This document shows positions 1 to 8,675 of a stretch of 64,000 nucleotides of DNA, in pieces. Each line of letters begins with the position of its first letter. Positions within the stretch are counted from its first letter, which is position 1. The stretch is from Methylophaga thalassica MP (lineage in GTDB: Bacteria > Pseudomonadota > Gammaproteobacteria > Nitrosococcales > Methylophagaceae). The position numbers and the translations under genes are program-made. Where the stretch lies: contig NZ_AFIG01000001.1 in the NCBI RefSeq assembly GCF_000214595.1, forward strand, positions 972,382-1,036,381. Reading direction: 5' to 3'. The notes below the pieces were generated by a model. The model had not been told where the DNA came from, did no database searches, and was given only the letters and a program-made list of their open reading frames with translations.

Positions 1-369
1 CCAACCGGAGTGAAAAAAACACTACCGCTACACGAACTGAAACATGGTGAGGAATATTATTTAAGTGTTTTCCTGGTCGGTGCGTATCAGGAAACCTTGG
101 GTGACTTACACAATCTGTTTGGTGATACCAATGTCGTCAGCGTGCATATCAACGAGGAAGGTGGTTTTGATTTCCGTCGTGAATTCCATGGTGACAGCAT
201 CGCCGACGTATTAAGCTACGTTGAGTACGATCCTAAACACATGTTAGAACAATTCCGTCGTATTGCAGAAGAAGCGGTGCGTGATGGACGAATTTCGGTG
301 CCGATGCGCCAACAAATGTTGCATGCTTTTAAAGAAAGTATGCATGGCTATACTTTTTTTGAACGTTAA
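1..369 (+). CDS. speA: Biosynthetic arginine decarboxylase, C-terminal fragment
   Basis: This is the last ~123 codons of SpeA; the gene begins left of the window and the frame is open from base 1. The PLP enzyme decarboxylates arginine to agmatine. The segment LPLHELKHGEEYYL and the motif FLVGAYQETLGDLHNLFGDT match the conserved C-terminal sheet of the long biosynthetic arginine decarboxylases, and the protein ends in the typical GYTFFER-like tail. A GTG at base 10 is internal, not a start. Its partner agmatinase lies three genes downstream in the same direction, so the operon should turn arginine into putrescine. The PLP lysine and most of the protein cannot be seen here. Confidence 0.9.
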   Translation, partial: PTGVKKTLPLHELKHGEEYYLSVFLVGAYQETLGDLHNLFGDTNVVSVHINEEGGFDFRREFHGDSIADVLSYVEYDPKHMLEQFRRIAEEAVRDGRISVPMRQQMLHAFKESMHGYTFFER

Positions 370-395
370 TTGAGACGAGTTAAAGGAATTCAGCA

Positions 396-1595
396 ATGTC
401 TAAAGTCCTGATTATTGGTGCCGGCGGTGTCGGTGGCGTAGTCACACATAAATGTGCACAGTTACCAGAAGTATTCTCTGAAATTGTTTTGGCAAGCCGA
501 ACAGAAGAAAAATGCAAAGCTATCGCTGCCCAATTGGATCGCCCGATTAAAACAGCGAAAGTGGATGCAGATAATGTCGCTGAGTTAACGGCATTGCTTG
601 AACAGGAAAAACCGGACTTAGTGATTAATGTCGCTTTGCCATACCAGGATCTGACGATCATGGATGCCTGTCTGGCAGCAGGAGTGGATTATCTTGACAC
701 AGCCAACTATGAACCTTTGGATACTGCCAAGTTTGAATATAAATGGCAGTGGGCTTATCAAGATAAGTTTAAAGAGGCTGGTTTAACAGCATTGCTGGGA
801 AGTGGTTTTGATCCCGGTGCAACCAATGTCTTCACCGCCTATATTGCTAAACATTATTTTGATGAAATCCATGAACTGGACATTATCGATGTCAATGGTG
901 GTGATCACGGTTATCCGTTTGCAACCAACTTTAACCCGGAAATTAATATCCGCGAAGTGACTGCTGAATGTCGTCACTGGGAAAATGGTGAGTTTGTTGA
1001 AACGCCAGCAATGTCGAAAAAAGCGACATTTACCTGCCCAGAAGAAGTCGGTACCTACAATATTTACCGTATGTATCATGAAGAGCTGGAATCATTAACT
1101 AAAAATTTCCCGACACTGAAACGCGCTCAGTTCTGGATGAGTTTTGGTGAAAGTTACCTGAAACACTTGGAAGTGCTTGGAAATGTGGGCATGACAGGTA
1201 TCGAGCCGATTGACTATAACGGTCAGAAAATCGTACCGATTCAGTTTTTGAAAGCCTTGTTGCCTGATCCTTCTACCTTAGGACCACGAACCAAAGGCAA
1301 AACCTGCATCGGTTGTGTGGTGAAAGGTATTAAAGACGGTAAAGAAAAAATTGTTTACCTCTATAACATCAAAGATCATCAGGATTGTTATAAAGAAGTG
1401 CAGTCTCAGGCGATTTCATACACCACAGGTGTGCCAGCCATGATTGGTGCCAAAATGATGTTAGAAGGCAAATGGAAACAACCTGGTGTTTGGAATATTG
1501 AACAGTTCGATCCTGATCCCTTCATGGAAGACATGAATAAATATGGCTTGCCATGGAATGTGATTGAGCTTGATAACTTTAATCTGGACAACTAA
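396..1595 (+). CDS. Carboxynorspermidine synthase (saccharopine dehydrogenase family)
   Basis: Predicted NADPH-dependent carboxy(nor)spermidine dehydrogenase. It condenses aspartate semialdehyde with a diamine (putrescine or diaminopropane) to give carboxyspermidine or carboxynorspermidine. The 399-residue protein starts with a Rossmann fingerprint, GAGGVGGVVTHKC at residues 8-20, and keeps the saccharopine-dehydrogenase layout, with ALLGSGFDPGATNVF in the middle and a C-terminal catalytic region. An AAAGGA Shine-Dalgarno lies 11 bases before the ATG. It begins 26 bases after speA and ends 5 bases before nspC, so the three are cotranscribed. The neighbour nspC is what separates this call from lysine-pathway saccharopine dehydrogenases. 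Substrate (putrescine or diaminopropane) is not decided by the sequence; putrescine is likelier because speA and speB are in the operon. Confidence 0.9.
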   Translation: MSKVLIIGAGGVGGVVTHKCAQLPEVFSEIVLASRTEEKCKAIAAQLDRPIKTAKVDADNVAELTALLEQEKPDLVINVALPYQDLTIMDACLAAGVDYLDTANYEPLDTAKFEYKWQWAYQDKFKEAGLTALLGSGFDPGATNVFTAYIAKHYFDEIHELDIIDVNGGDHGYPFATNFNPEINIREVTAECRHWENGEFVETPAMSKKATFTCPEEVGTYNIYRMYHEELESLTKNFPTLKRAQFWMSFGESYLKHLEVLGNVGMTGIEPIDYNGQKIVPIQFLKALLPDPSTLGPRTKGKTCIGCVVKGIKDGKEKIVYLYNIKDHQDCYKEVQSQAISYTTGVPAMIGAKMMLEGKWKQPGVWNIEQFDPDPFMEDMNKYGLPWNVIELDNFNLDN

Positions 1596-1600
1596 TCTCC

Positions 1601-2767
1601 ATGCAGTTTACTGATTTTGGCAAACTGGATTTATCCCGTTTGCCATCACCTTGTTTTGTGGTTGATGAAGTCGCGGTTGAGCGTAATTTACGTATTCTGC
1701 ATGGTGTAGCGGTAGCCAGCGGTGCAAAAGTGCTGGGTGCCTTAAAAGCCTTTTCAATGTGGTCACTGGGTGATTTAACCCGCCAATATCTGAATGGCAC
1801 CTGTGCCAGTGGTTTGCATGAAGCTCGCCTGGGTTATGAAGAATATGGTGGTGAAGTGCATGTGTTCGCTGCTGCTTTCAGTCAGGCAGATATAGATGAG
1901 CTGTTAACGTTTGCGAACCATATTGTGTTTAATTCATGCAGCCAGTGGCTGCGATTTAGAGAGCAGTGTCTAGCGGCCCAAAAGCAACGACCTGATCTGG
2001 AGTTTGGTTTACGAATCAATCCTGAACATTCTGAAGGGGCCGTGCCCATTTATGATCCGTGTTCGCCTGGATCGCGTTTAGGGATAACCTTATCGCAGTT
2101 AGATGAAACCGCATTGGAAGGAATTAGTGGTCTGCATTTTCATACCCTGTGTGAACAAGGTTTTGAACCACTTCAACGTACCGTAGCAGCGGTTGAATCA
2201 AAGTTCGGTCATATCTTGCCGCAAATGAAATGGGTCAACTTTGGTGGCGGTCATCATATTACTGCTGATGGCTATGATATTAATGGGTTGGTGGAGTTAA
2301 TACAGGCATTTCAAGCACGCCATCAGGTACAAGTCTATCTTGAGCCGGGTGAAGCAATGGCCATCGGCACCGGTATCCTGAGCTGTGAAGTGTTGGATAT
2401 TACCTGGAATAAACTGAATCAAGCCATTCTTGATACCTCCGCCACCTGTCATATGCCGGATACGCTGGAAATGCCATATCGCCCTGATATTCGTGGTGCT
2501 GGTGAGGCAGATGAGTTCGAATATACGTATAGACTGGGGGGCTTAACCTGTCTGGCGGGTGATGTGATTGATGATTACAGCTTCAAAGCACCGCTTGAAG
2601 TCGGTCAGCGGCTGATTTTCGAAGATATGGCGCATTACACGATGGTCAAAACCACCACATTTAATGGCACAAAATTACCAGCCATTGCGTTGTGGAACTC
2701 AGAAACCGATGCCTTACGCATCGTGAAAGAGTTCGGCTACGACGATTTTAAACACAGATTATCTTGA
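1601..2767 (+). CDS. nspC: Carboxynorspermidine/carboxyspermidine decarboxylase
   Basis: PLP-dependent, alanine-racemase-fold decarboxylase of the group IV family. It removes CO2 from carboxy(nor)spermidine to yield spermidine or norspermidine. The PLP lysine is K49 in GALKAFSMWSL; the glycine-rich phosphate-binding stretch is WVNFGGGHHIT and the C-terminal PLP motif is EPGEAMAI. A cysteine in GLTCLAGD fits the conserved active-site Cys contributed across the dimer. At 388 residues it is close to the usual length. It starts 5 bases after the dehydrogenase stop. Together the two enzymes replace SpeD/SpeE, neither of which occurs in this window. Confidence 0.93.
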   Translation: MQFTDFGKLDLSRLPSPCFVVDEVAVERNLRILHGVAVASGAKVLGALKAFSMWSLGDLTRQYLNGTCASGLHEARLGYEEYGGEVHVFAAAFSQADIDELLTFANHIVFNSCSQWLRFREQCLAAQKQRPDLEFGLRINPEHSEGAVPIYDPCSPGSRLGITLSQLDETALEGISGLHFHTLCEQGFEPLQRTVAAVESKFGHILPQMKWVNFGGGHHITADGYDINGLVELIQAFQARHQVQVYLEPGEAMAIGTGILSCEVLDITWNKLNQAILDTSATCHMPDTLEMPYRPDIRGAGEADEFEYTYRLGGLTCLAGDVIDDYSFKAPLEVGQRLIFEDMAHYTMVKTTTFNGTKLPAIALWNSETDALRIVKEFGYDDFKHRLS

Positions 2768-2777
2768 GTTGATACAA

Positions 2778-3644
2778 ATGGAAGATTATCCAATTTTTCT
2801 CGGTTCAGAAATTGAACAGCCAGAACCCGCACAAGCACTATTTCATGTTTTGCCTGTGCCTTATGAAAAAACTGTGTCCTACGGTGGCGGTACAGCTTTG
2901 GGGCCTAATGCTATTTTACAAGCGTCATGGCAGTTAGAAGAATGGGATGGCAAGAGCAAACCCTGCGACGAGGGAATTTATACTTGTGAGCCGGTTGATT
3001 GTAGTGTTGCGCCACAACAAGTCATCGACAATATCGCTAAAGCAACAGCTGATATCGTAAAGAGCGGTGGAATGCCGGTTGTACTAGGTGGTGAACATAC
3101 AGTCACGTATGGTGTAATAAAAGGCTTGCGTGATGCTGGTATAGAGGATTTTGGCATTGTGCAGATCGATGCACATGCCGATTTACGTCAGGCCTACGAA
3201 GGTGACTTTCTGAGCCATGCCTCAGTGATGAAACGTGCTGTGGATATGGGTATTCCACTTTATCAGCTGGGTATTCGCGCTTACTGTGAAGAAGAAATGG
3301 CCTTCCGCGAAGAATTTGGCGTGTTATATCAGGATGCCGACGAGTTAGTGCCCAACCGCATTCAATCAATTGAGCTACCTGACGATTTTCCACAAAAAGT
3401 GTTTTTTACACTGGATATCGATGGCATGGACCCTTCCGTTTTTCCATCAACTGGCACACCAGTGCCTGGTGGCCTTGATTGGTATCAGACACTCAACTTA
3501 TTTGAGTCGGTTGCAAAGCAGCGCGAAATCATTGGTTTTGACATTATGGAATTTGCCCCTATTGAGGGTTTCCATGCCTATGATTTTTCTGCTTCTTTGC
3601 TGACCTATAAATTGATGGGTATCGTGCAAAGAAATCGTCATTAA
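2778..3644 (+). CDS. speB: Agmatinase
   Basis: Ureohydrolase-family enzyme that hydrolyses agmatine to putrescine and urea. Metal-binding motifs are present in order: LGGEHTVTYG, QIDAHADLR and FFTLDIDGMDPS, supplying the His and Asp ligands of the two-Mn centre. The length, about 288 residues, is typical of bacterial agmatinase. I prefer the ATG at 2778 over an in-frame TTG at 2769, because the TTG sits directly against the nspC stop with no room for a ribosome site; neither start has a strong Shine-Dalgarno. The gene closes the speA-dehydrogenase-nspC-speB operon. The 150 bases after it hold a weak AGCCT/AGGCT hairpin without a T-run. Confidence 0.93.
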   Translation: MEDYPIFLGSEIEQPEPAQALFHVLPVPYEKTVSYGGGTALGPNAILQASWQLEEWDGKSKPCDEGIYTCEPVDCSVAPQQVIDNIAKATADIVKSGGMPVVLGGEHTVTYGVIKGLRDAGIEDFGIVQIDAHADLRQAYEGDFLSHASVMKRAVDMGIPLYQLGIRAYCEEEMAFREEFGVLYQDADELVPNRIQSIELPDDFPQKVFFTLDIDGMDPSVFPSTGTPVPGGLDWYQTLNLFESVAKQREIIGFDIMEFAPIEGFHAYDFSASLLTYKLMGIVQRNRH

Positions 3645-3796
3645 TTAATAGGGCTTGTGCGCGACTCAAAAAACGAATGAATCAGAAAGCCTGTTTATAG
3701 GCTAAGGATATGAGGCAATTAACAAATTAAGTCTTTTCCTCATTCCTTGAAACAGATAAAATTCGGCCTTTTTCTAATCTTTGGGATTTTTTCATC

Positions 3797-4204
3797 ATGA
3801 ATCAAGCTACAGTAAAACTGTTGGAAGACTACTACAATGCATTTAACCGCGGCGACATGGATGCATTTCTTAATATGCTGACAGACGATGTCATTCATGA
3901 TGTAAACCAAGGTGGTCGTGAAATCGGTAAAGAAGCATTCAAAAAATTCATGGACCGTATGAATGCTCACTATAAAGAAAATATCGTTGATATTTCGATC
4001 ACAACCAATGATGCTGGTGACCGTGCTGCGGTTGAATTCACTGTATTAGGTGAATACTTGTCAACTGATGAAGGTTTACCAGAAGCCGCAGGTCAAACAT
4101 ATCGTTTACCAGCAGGTGCATTCTTTGTGATTCGTGATGGTAAAGTTGCTCGTATTACTAACTACTACAACTTAGAAGACTGGATCGCCCAAGTCGCAGG
4201 CTAA
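3797..4204 (+). CDS. NTF2-like / ketosteroid-isomerase-related protein
   Basis: A 135-residue single-domain protein of the NTF2/SnoaL superfamily, small cone-shaped alpha+beta barrels that can be enzymes or ligand carriers. It shows the family's opening helix with YYNAFNRGDMDAFLNMLTDD, the central DVNQGGREIGKEAFKKF turn and the closing strand FFVIRDGKVARITNYYN. There is no signal peptide, so it is cytoplasmic. The gene lies 10 bases before a GNAT gene, with an amidase gene next, and follows the spermidine operon by 152 bases; that gap probably carries its promoter. The family does not predict the reaction. A link to polyamine chemistry is inferred from position only. Confidence 0.75.
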   Translation: MNQATVKLLEDYYNAFNRGDMDAFLNMLTDDVIHDVNQGGREIGKEAFKKFMDRMNAHYKENIVDISITTNDAGDRAAVEFTVLGEYLSTDEGLPEAAGQTYRLPAGAFFVIRDGKVARITNYYNLEDWIAQVAG

Positions 4205-4214
4205 GAGGTGTGCG

Positions 4215-4802
4215 ATGTTAAGACTGGAAAGACTGTCCGGCGATAAACTCAATCAATACATTCCGGAGCTCGCCGAGCTCCGGATTCGTGTTTTTCGTGA
4301 CTTCCCTTATCTTTATGATGGGGATCTGACTTACGAAGAAAAATATCTTAAGACATATATCGAAGCGCCTGACAGCGTCATTGTATTGGCCTTTGATGGT
4401 GAGCATGTTGTTGGTGCGTCTACTGGCATTCCACTCAAATACGAAACAGACGAAGTCAAAGCCCCATTTATCGCTGCTGGTTATGATATCGATAAGATCT
4501 TTTATTGTGGTGAGTCGGTATTACTGTCTCAGTACCGTGGACAAGGTGCCGGTGTCACGTTCTTCGACGAACGGGAAGCGCATGCCCATGAAGTTGGTGG
4601 ATTTAAATACAGCTGTTTTTGTGGTGTTCAACGTCCTGAGGATCATCCCCAGCGACCCGCTGACTATCAGCCATTAGATAATTTCTGGCGTAAACGCGGT
4701 TATGAAAAACATCCTGAACTGAATACCACATTCAGTTGGAAAGAAGTTGGCGAGACGATTGAATCGCCTAAGCCGATGACTTTCTGGATGAAAAAAATTT
4801 AA
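4215..4802 (+). CDS. GNAT-family N-acetyltransferase
   Basis: A 195-residue acetyl-CoA-dependent N-acyltransferase candidate. The acetyl-CoA pyrophosphate-binding motif is visible as LSQYRGQGAG near residues 105-114, following the strand FYCGESVLL. Motif A and the preceding beta strands fit the GNAT fold; the C-terminal part, with a proline- and charge-rich loop (RPEDHPQRPADY), is not one I recognise from a characterised subfamily. It starts 10 bases after the NTF2-like gene with a GAGG ribosome site, so the two are translated from one message. The substrate is unknown; a polyamine or amine acceptor is a reasonable guess from the neighbouring operon but is not shown by the sequence. Confidence 0.8.
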   Translation: MLRLERLSGDKLNQYIPELAELRIRVFRDFPYLYDGDLTYEEKYLKTYIEAPDSVIVLAFDGEHVVGASTGIPLKYETDEVKAPFIAAGYDIDKIFYCGESVLLSQYRGQGAGVTFFDEREAHAHEVGGFKYSCFCGVQRPEDHPQRPADYQPLDNFWRKRGYEKHPELNTTFSWKEVGETIESPKPMTFWMKKI

Positions 4803-4864
4803 ATTTCTTTAGCGTCTGGCTTTTAAGACTCAAGCGACGTTATACCTAATTCTCTGGAACATGA

Positions 4865-5746
4865 ATGAGCAAAGTAAAAGCGGCAGTTGCCCAATATGAT
4901 ATTGGCTTTTTCGCGCAATGGTTTGAATTTGAAGATAAATTAACACAATGGGTAAGCCAGGCAGCTAACAATGGCGCTAAGTTACTGGTTTTCCCTGAGT
5001 ATGGCAGTATGGAACTGGCTTCCCTGTTTGGTGAGTCGGTTTATAAAGATTTGGGAAAACAACTGCATTCGATGCAAGAAGTGTATGCCGATTATGAGGC
5101 GCTTTATGCTCAGTTAGCCAAGCAGTTTGATGTGATGATATTGGCCAGTTCTTTCCCTGTACTGCAGTCTGATGGTAGCTTCCGTAACCGCGCTAATCTG
5201 TATGGTGTTGATGGTCTTATTGACTATCAGGACAAACTCATCATGACACGGTTTGAAAATGAACAATGGTTAATTCATGCCGGACAAGACATTAAAGTTA
5301 TCGATACAGATATTGGTCGCCTTGCTATCAATATTTGTTATGACAGTGAATTTCCGTTAATCGCGCATCAGCAAGTTCAGGCTGGCGCGGATGTGGTACT
5401 GGTACCGAGCTGTACTGACACTCAAGCGGGTTTTTATCGTGTCAGAATCGGTTGCCAGGCACGTGCGCTTGAAAACCAGTGTTATGTATTACAATCACCG
5501 ACATTTGGTGAAGCATTGTGGTCAGAAGCCGTCGATGTGAATACAGGACGTGCCAGCATCTACACACCCGTAGATTATGGCTTCCCAGATAATGGTATTC
5601 TGGCGGAAGGTTCTGCCGATACTGCACAGTGGGTCTATGCCGATTTGGATGTGAATGAGATTGCCCGTGTACGTCAGCAGGGACAGGTATTTAATTATCG
5701 TGATTGGCCCTTGCAAAATGAACTACGTGGCCCCAGATTAGATTGA
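4865..5746 (+). CDS. Carbon-nitrogen hydrolase (nitrilase superfamily amidase)
   Basis: A 293-residue cytoplasmic amidase or carbamoylase of the nitrilase superfamily. The catalytic Glu-Lys-Cys triad is intact: E45 in VFPEYGS, K124 in YQDKLIM and C158 in NICYDSEFP. The family includes N-carbamoylputrescine amidase and omega-amidases; the sequence alone does not pick one. It follows the GNAT gene by 62 bases in the same direction and ends just before a strong hairpin terminator, so it probably ends the three-gene unit. An upstream ATG at 4861 is in another frame. Specific substrate unknown. Confidence 0.85.
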   Translation: MSKVKAAVAQYDIGFFAQWFEFEDKLTQWVSQAANNGAKLLVFPEYGSMELASLFGESVYKDLGKQLHSMQEVYADYEALYAQLAKQFDVMILASSFPVLQSDGSFRNRANLYGVDGLIDYQDKLIMTRFENEQWLIHAGQDIKVIDTDIGRLAINICYDSEFPLIAHQQVQAGADVVLVPSCTDTQAGFYRVRIGCQARALENQCYVLQSPTFGEALWSEAVDVNTGRASIYTPVDYGFPDNGILAEGSADTAQWVYADLDVNEIARVRQQGQVFNYRDWPLQNELRGPRLD

Positions 5747-5751
5747 TATTA

Positions 5752-5780
5752 AACGCCGTCTTAAAGATGGCGTTTTTTTT
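5752..5780 (+). terminator. Rho-independent terminator after the amidase gene
   Basis: An 11-base stem, AACGCCGTCTT against AAGATGGCGTT with one G-T pair, is followed directly by eight Ts. It starts 5 bases after the amidase stop and ends the NTF2/GNAT/amidase transcription unit. Confidence 0.9.
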
Positions 5781-5886
5781 AGATAGCCGTTTTAGCCAAA
5801 CCTTCAGATTTAGCGTCTGGCATGCCAATAAAAATAGAATAGATGCGTGTCTTCAGGCGAACGCATGAAATAGACAGGAGTGCTCC

Positions 5887-6969
5887 ATGTTAGATAATGC
5901 TCAGATAAAGCAGATTATTAACGACTTTCAGGACCCCTCGACCGAAATAAAACTCGGAGAGACGAACCCAGCGATTATGGTGGCAGAGAATGCAGGTAAA
6001 CAAACTGTTTCTGTCGTTCTGCGTTATCCGGTCAAAGGCTATATTGAACAACTCAACACAGCGTTAACATCTGCTTTACAACAAGCAGGAGCAGACAATG
6101 TCAGTGTTGTCGTTTCAAGCGAAATTATCAAACATAAAGTTCAGCAGGGCGTCCAGGCACTGGATAATATTAAAAACATCATTGCTGTTGGCTCTGGTAA
6201 AGGTGGCGTTGGTAAATCAACCACGTCAGCCAATCTCGCTCTGGCACTCGCTGCAGAAGGCGCAAGCGTCGGTGTGCTGGATGCCGATATTTACGGACCA
6301 AGCCAACCTCGAATTCTGGGTGCAAATCGCCGTCCTGAATCACCCGATGGCAAGTCGATGAATCCCGTCGAAAGTTACGGTATTCAAACCATGTCGATTG
6401 GTTTCCTCATTGATGAAGAAGAACCGATGATCTGGCGTGGGCCGATGGTCACTCAAGCCCTGCAACAATTATTGGGCGAGACAAACTGGAAAGATCTGGA
6501 CTACCTGATTATCGATCTGCCACCGGGCACAGGTGATATTCAATTAACCTTGTCGCAAAAAGTCCCTGTCAGTGGTGCCGTTATTGTAACGACGCCACAA
6601 GACATTTCTTTGCTGGATGCTCGTAAAGCATACAAGATGTTTGAAAAGGTCAAAGTACCGGTACTGGGCATTGTTGAAAATATGAGCACCCATATCTGTA
6701 GTCAGTGTGGCCATGAAGAACACATTTTTGGTGACGGTGGCGGTCAGCGTATGGCCGAACAGTACCATCTCAATTTACTTGGCAGTTTACCTTTGGATAT
6801 TCGAATCCGTGAAGATGCTGACTCGGGTAAACCCAGTGTGGTGACCGAACCTGACGCTGAGATTTCAATGGCGTATCGACAGATTGCTCGTCGCGTTGGT
6901 GCCAGACTGGCCATGCAGGGCAAAGATTACTCAGCAGCGTTTCCAAACATTGTGATTAAAAATGACTAA
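5887..6969 (+). CDS. apbC: Iron-sulfur cluster carrier ATPase Mrp/ApbC
   Basis: P-loop NTPase of the Mrp/NBP35 class that binds and delivers Fe-S clusters in the cytoplasm. The N-terminal ~90 residues form an MIP18-like (DUF59) domain. The deviant Walker A GSGKGGVGKST begins at G102, the switch region is DADIYGPSQPR, Walker B is LIIDLPPGTGD, and the C271-x2-C274 pair that bridges a cluster between subunits is present (CSQCGHEEH). At 360 residues the length is normal. The gene has its own ACAGGAG ribosome site and a 106-base spacer after the terminator, so it likely starts a new unit; dcd follows by 87 bases. Confidence 0.93.
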   Translation: MLDNAQIKQIINDFQDPSTEIKLGETNPAIMVAENAGKQTVSVVLRYPVKGYIEQLNTALTSALQQAGADNVSVVVSSEIIKHKVQQGVQALDNIKNIIAVGSGKGGVGKSTTSANLALALAAEGASVGVLDADIYGPSQPRILGANRRPESPDGKSMNPVESYGIQTMSIGFLIDEEEPMIWRGPMVTQALQQLLGETNWKDLDYLIIDLPPGTGDIQLTLSQKVPVSGAVIVTTPQDISLLDARKAYKMFEKVKVPVLGIVENMSTHICSQCGHEEHIFGDGGGQRMAEQYHLNLLGSLPLDIRIREDADSGKPSVVTEPDAEISMAYRQIARRVGARLAMQGKDYSAAFPNIVIKND

Positions 6970-7056
6970 TGTTTAGCTAAGACACGATAAAGCCTGTTTA
7001 AGATATGTTTTAATAGGCTTATGATTGGACATTTATAAAGGTATAACCAAGCAACT

Positions 7057-7617
7057 ATGATTAAGTCAGATAAATGGATCCGTCGTATGGCGGAGCAGGG
7101 AATGATTTCGCCTTTTGAGCCAGGCCAGGTTCGATATCGTGATGATAACCGTATTATCTCTTATGGCACCTCCAGCTATGGTTATGATGTTCGTTGTTCA
7201 AACGAGTTTAAAATTTTCACCAATATCAACTCAGCGATTGTTGATCCTAAAAACTTTGATGAAAGCAGTTTTGTAGATGTGACGTCTGATGTTTGTATCA
7301 TTCCACCGAATTCATTTGCCCTGGCCAGAACCGTTGAAACCTTCAAAATTCCGCGTAATGTTTTGACCGTATGTTTGGGTAAATCTACTTATGCACGCTG
7401 CGGCATCATTGTGAATGTCACCCCGCTGGAACCAGAGTGGGAAGGGCAGGTAACATTAGAGTTTTCTAACACAACCCCATTGCCTGCCAAGATTTATGCT
7501 AATGAAGGTGTGGCGCAGATGTTATTTTTCGAATCTGATGAAGTGTGTGAAACATCGTATGCCGACCGCGGTGGTAAATATCAAGGCCAGTCTGGTGTGA
7601 CCCTTCCTCGTTCCTGA
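7057..7617 (+). CDS. dcd: dCTP deaminase
   Basis: Trimeric enzyme that deaminates dCTP to dUTP, feeding dTMP synthesis. The 186-residue protein has the family's blocks: [20 protein letters not shown] near the N-terminus, STYARCGI for triphosphate binding, and [17 protein letters not shown] with the catalytic Glu. The C-terminal [11 protein letters not shown] tail closes over nucleotide in this family. Length is normal for the mono-functional deaminase. Its stop codon shares a base with the start of the next gene, so the lipoprotein behind it is translationally coupled. Confidence 0.95.
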   Translation: MIKSDKWIRRMAEQGMISPFEPGQVRYRDDNRIISYGTSSYGYDVRCSNEFKIFTNINSAIVDPKNFDESSFVDVTSDVCIIPPNSFALARTVETFKIPRNVLTVCLGKSTYARCGIIVNVTPLEPEWEGQVTLEFSNTTPLPAKIYANEGVAQMLFFESDEVCETSYADRGGKYQGQSGVTLPRS

Positions 7618-8672
7618 TGCCGATGTCTTTTTTTACTCAGAATGTAATACGAACCCTCAGTGCTGCACTGTTAGTGCTTTCAGTGTCAGCCTGTACAGAA
7701 GAAAGAACACCGACAGAATCCTGGAAGCACAGTGAAAATGGCAGTTATGCGTCGAGTTTCTCTCCAGATGGTCGTTATGTTCTGGTGGGAGACATTGATT
7801 TACCGGCCAAGCTTTGGGACCTTGAAACGAATAAGGTGAAATACACTTGGCAAAATACGCCAAACGATAGCGGTACTACCACGGATGTGGCTTTTTCTGA
7901 TGACAGTAAAGTCGCTGCCACCGTAGAGTCTAAAGTCATTGTGTTATGGAATATGGAAAACGGTGAGCCGATGATTCGGCTTGAGTTTCCTGTCACTATT
8001 AAAGACATTGCTTTATCGCCGAGAGGTGATCATCTGCTTTTGGCATTACAAGACAGAACCGCCGTTTATTTTGATGTCATCAGAAATCGTGTGGTGCAAA
8101 TCTTTAAACACGATGGCAAAGCGGTGAACTCACCGATTGACCAGCTTATCAATACAGTGGATATCTCACCCAATGGTAAGTATGGACTGACAGGTGGTGA
8201 TGATCACACAGCAAGAATGTGGAACCTGGAAACTGGTCAGCAATTACGCATCTGGCAGCATAAGAATGATGTGAGTTTTGTCTCGTTTGACCCGAGAGGT
8301 GGCAATGTCATTAGTTCTGCAGGTAATGATCAAGCTCGTATCTGGAGTGTAAAAAGTGGTAAGCAAGTCGCTGTGTTGACCACATCACCAGTGGATGTAG
8401 ATGGTATATGGGGTGACTTCCCAGTTTTTAAAACGACGACCACGGCGATAGCTTATTCACCTGATGGTAAATATGTTGCTACGGGTCACCCAAATCGTGA
8501 GATTTGTGTCTGGCGAGCACAAAATGGTCAAGCACTGGGCTGTTGGTTAACACCACGTAAAGATGCGTTAAAACCGGGTGTGGTAATTCAAGCACTGGCT
8601 TTTAGCCCTGATGGCCGCTCAGTATACAGTGAGCTTGGCAATGGTCTCGCACAGAAATGGCGTATTCGATAA
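7617..8672 (+). CDS. WD40-repeat lipoprotein
   Basis: A 351-residue predicted lipoprotein. A signal peptide ends in the lipobox LSVSAC, so mature C26 would be lipid-modified and the protein anchored in the envelope. The rest is a WD40-like beta propeller with about six blades carrying repeated SPDGRYVLVG, LWDLET, SPNGKYGLTGGDDHTARMW and SPDGKYVATGH elements. No catalytic motif is visible; such propellers usually act as binding scaffolds. It overlaps the dcd stop by one base (a second ATG at 7623 is possible) and ends 3 bases before the next gene. A periplasmic propeller coupled to a nucleotide deaminase has no obvious functional logic and may simply be shared transcription. Confidence 0.85.
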   Translation: MPMSFFTQNVIRTLSAALLVLSVSACTEERTPTESWKHSENGSYASSFSPDGRYVLVGDIDLPAKLWDLETNKVKYTWQNTPNDSGTTTDVAFSDDSKVAATVESKVIVLWNMENGEPMIRLEFPVTIKDIALSPRGDHLLLALQDRTAVYFDVIRNRVVQIFKHDGKAVNSPIDQLINTVDISPNGKYGLTGGDDHTARMWNLETGQQLRIWQHKNDVSFVSFDPRGGNVISSAGNDQARIWSVKSGKQVAVLTTSPVDVDGIWGDFPVFKTTTTAIAYSPDGKYVATGHPNREICVWRAQNGQALGCWLTPRKDALKPGVVIQALAFSPDGRSVYSELGNGLAQKWRIR

Positions 8673-8675
8673 TTG

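Noticed and set aside
3687-3702. Hairpin AGCCT/AGGCT after speB as a terminator
   Set aside because: Five-base stem and no T-run; a similar weak hairpin lies near 6991-7020 after mrp.
4808-5821. TTTAGCGTCTGGC repeated at 4808 and 5809
   Set aside because: A 13-base repeat is expected by chance several times in 64 kb; the two contexts differ (a spacer within a unit and a leader after a terminator).
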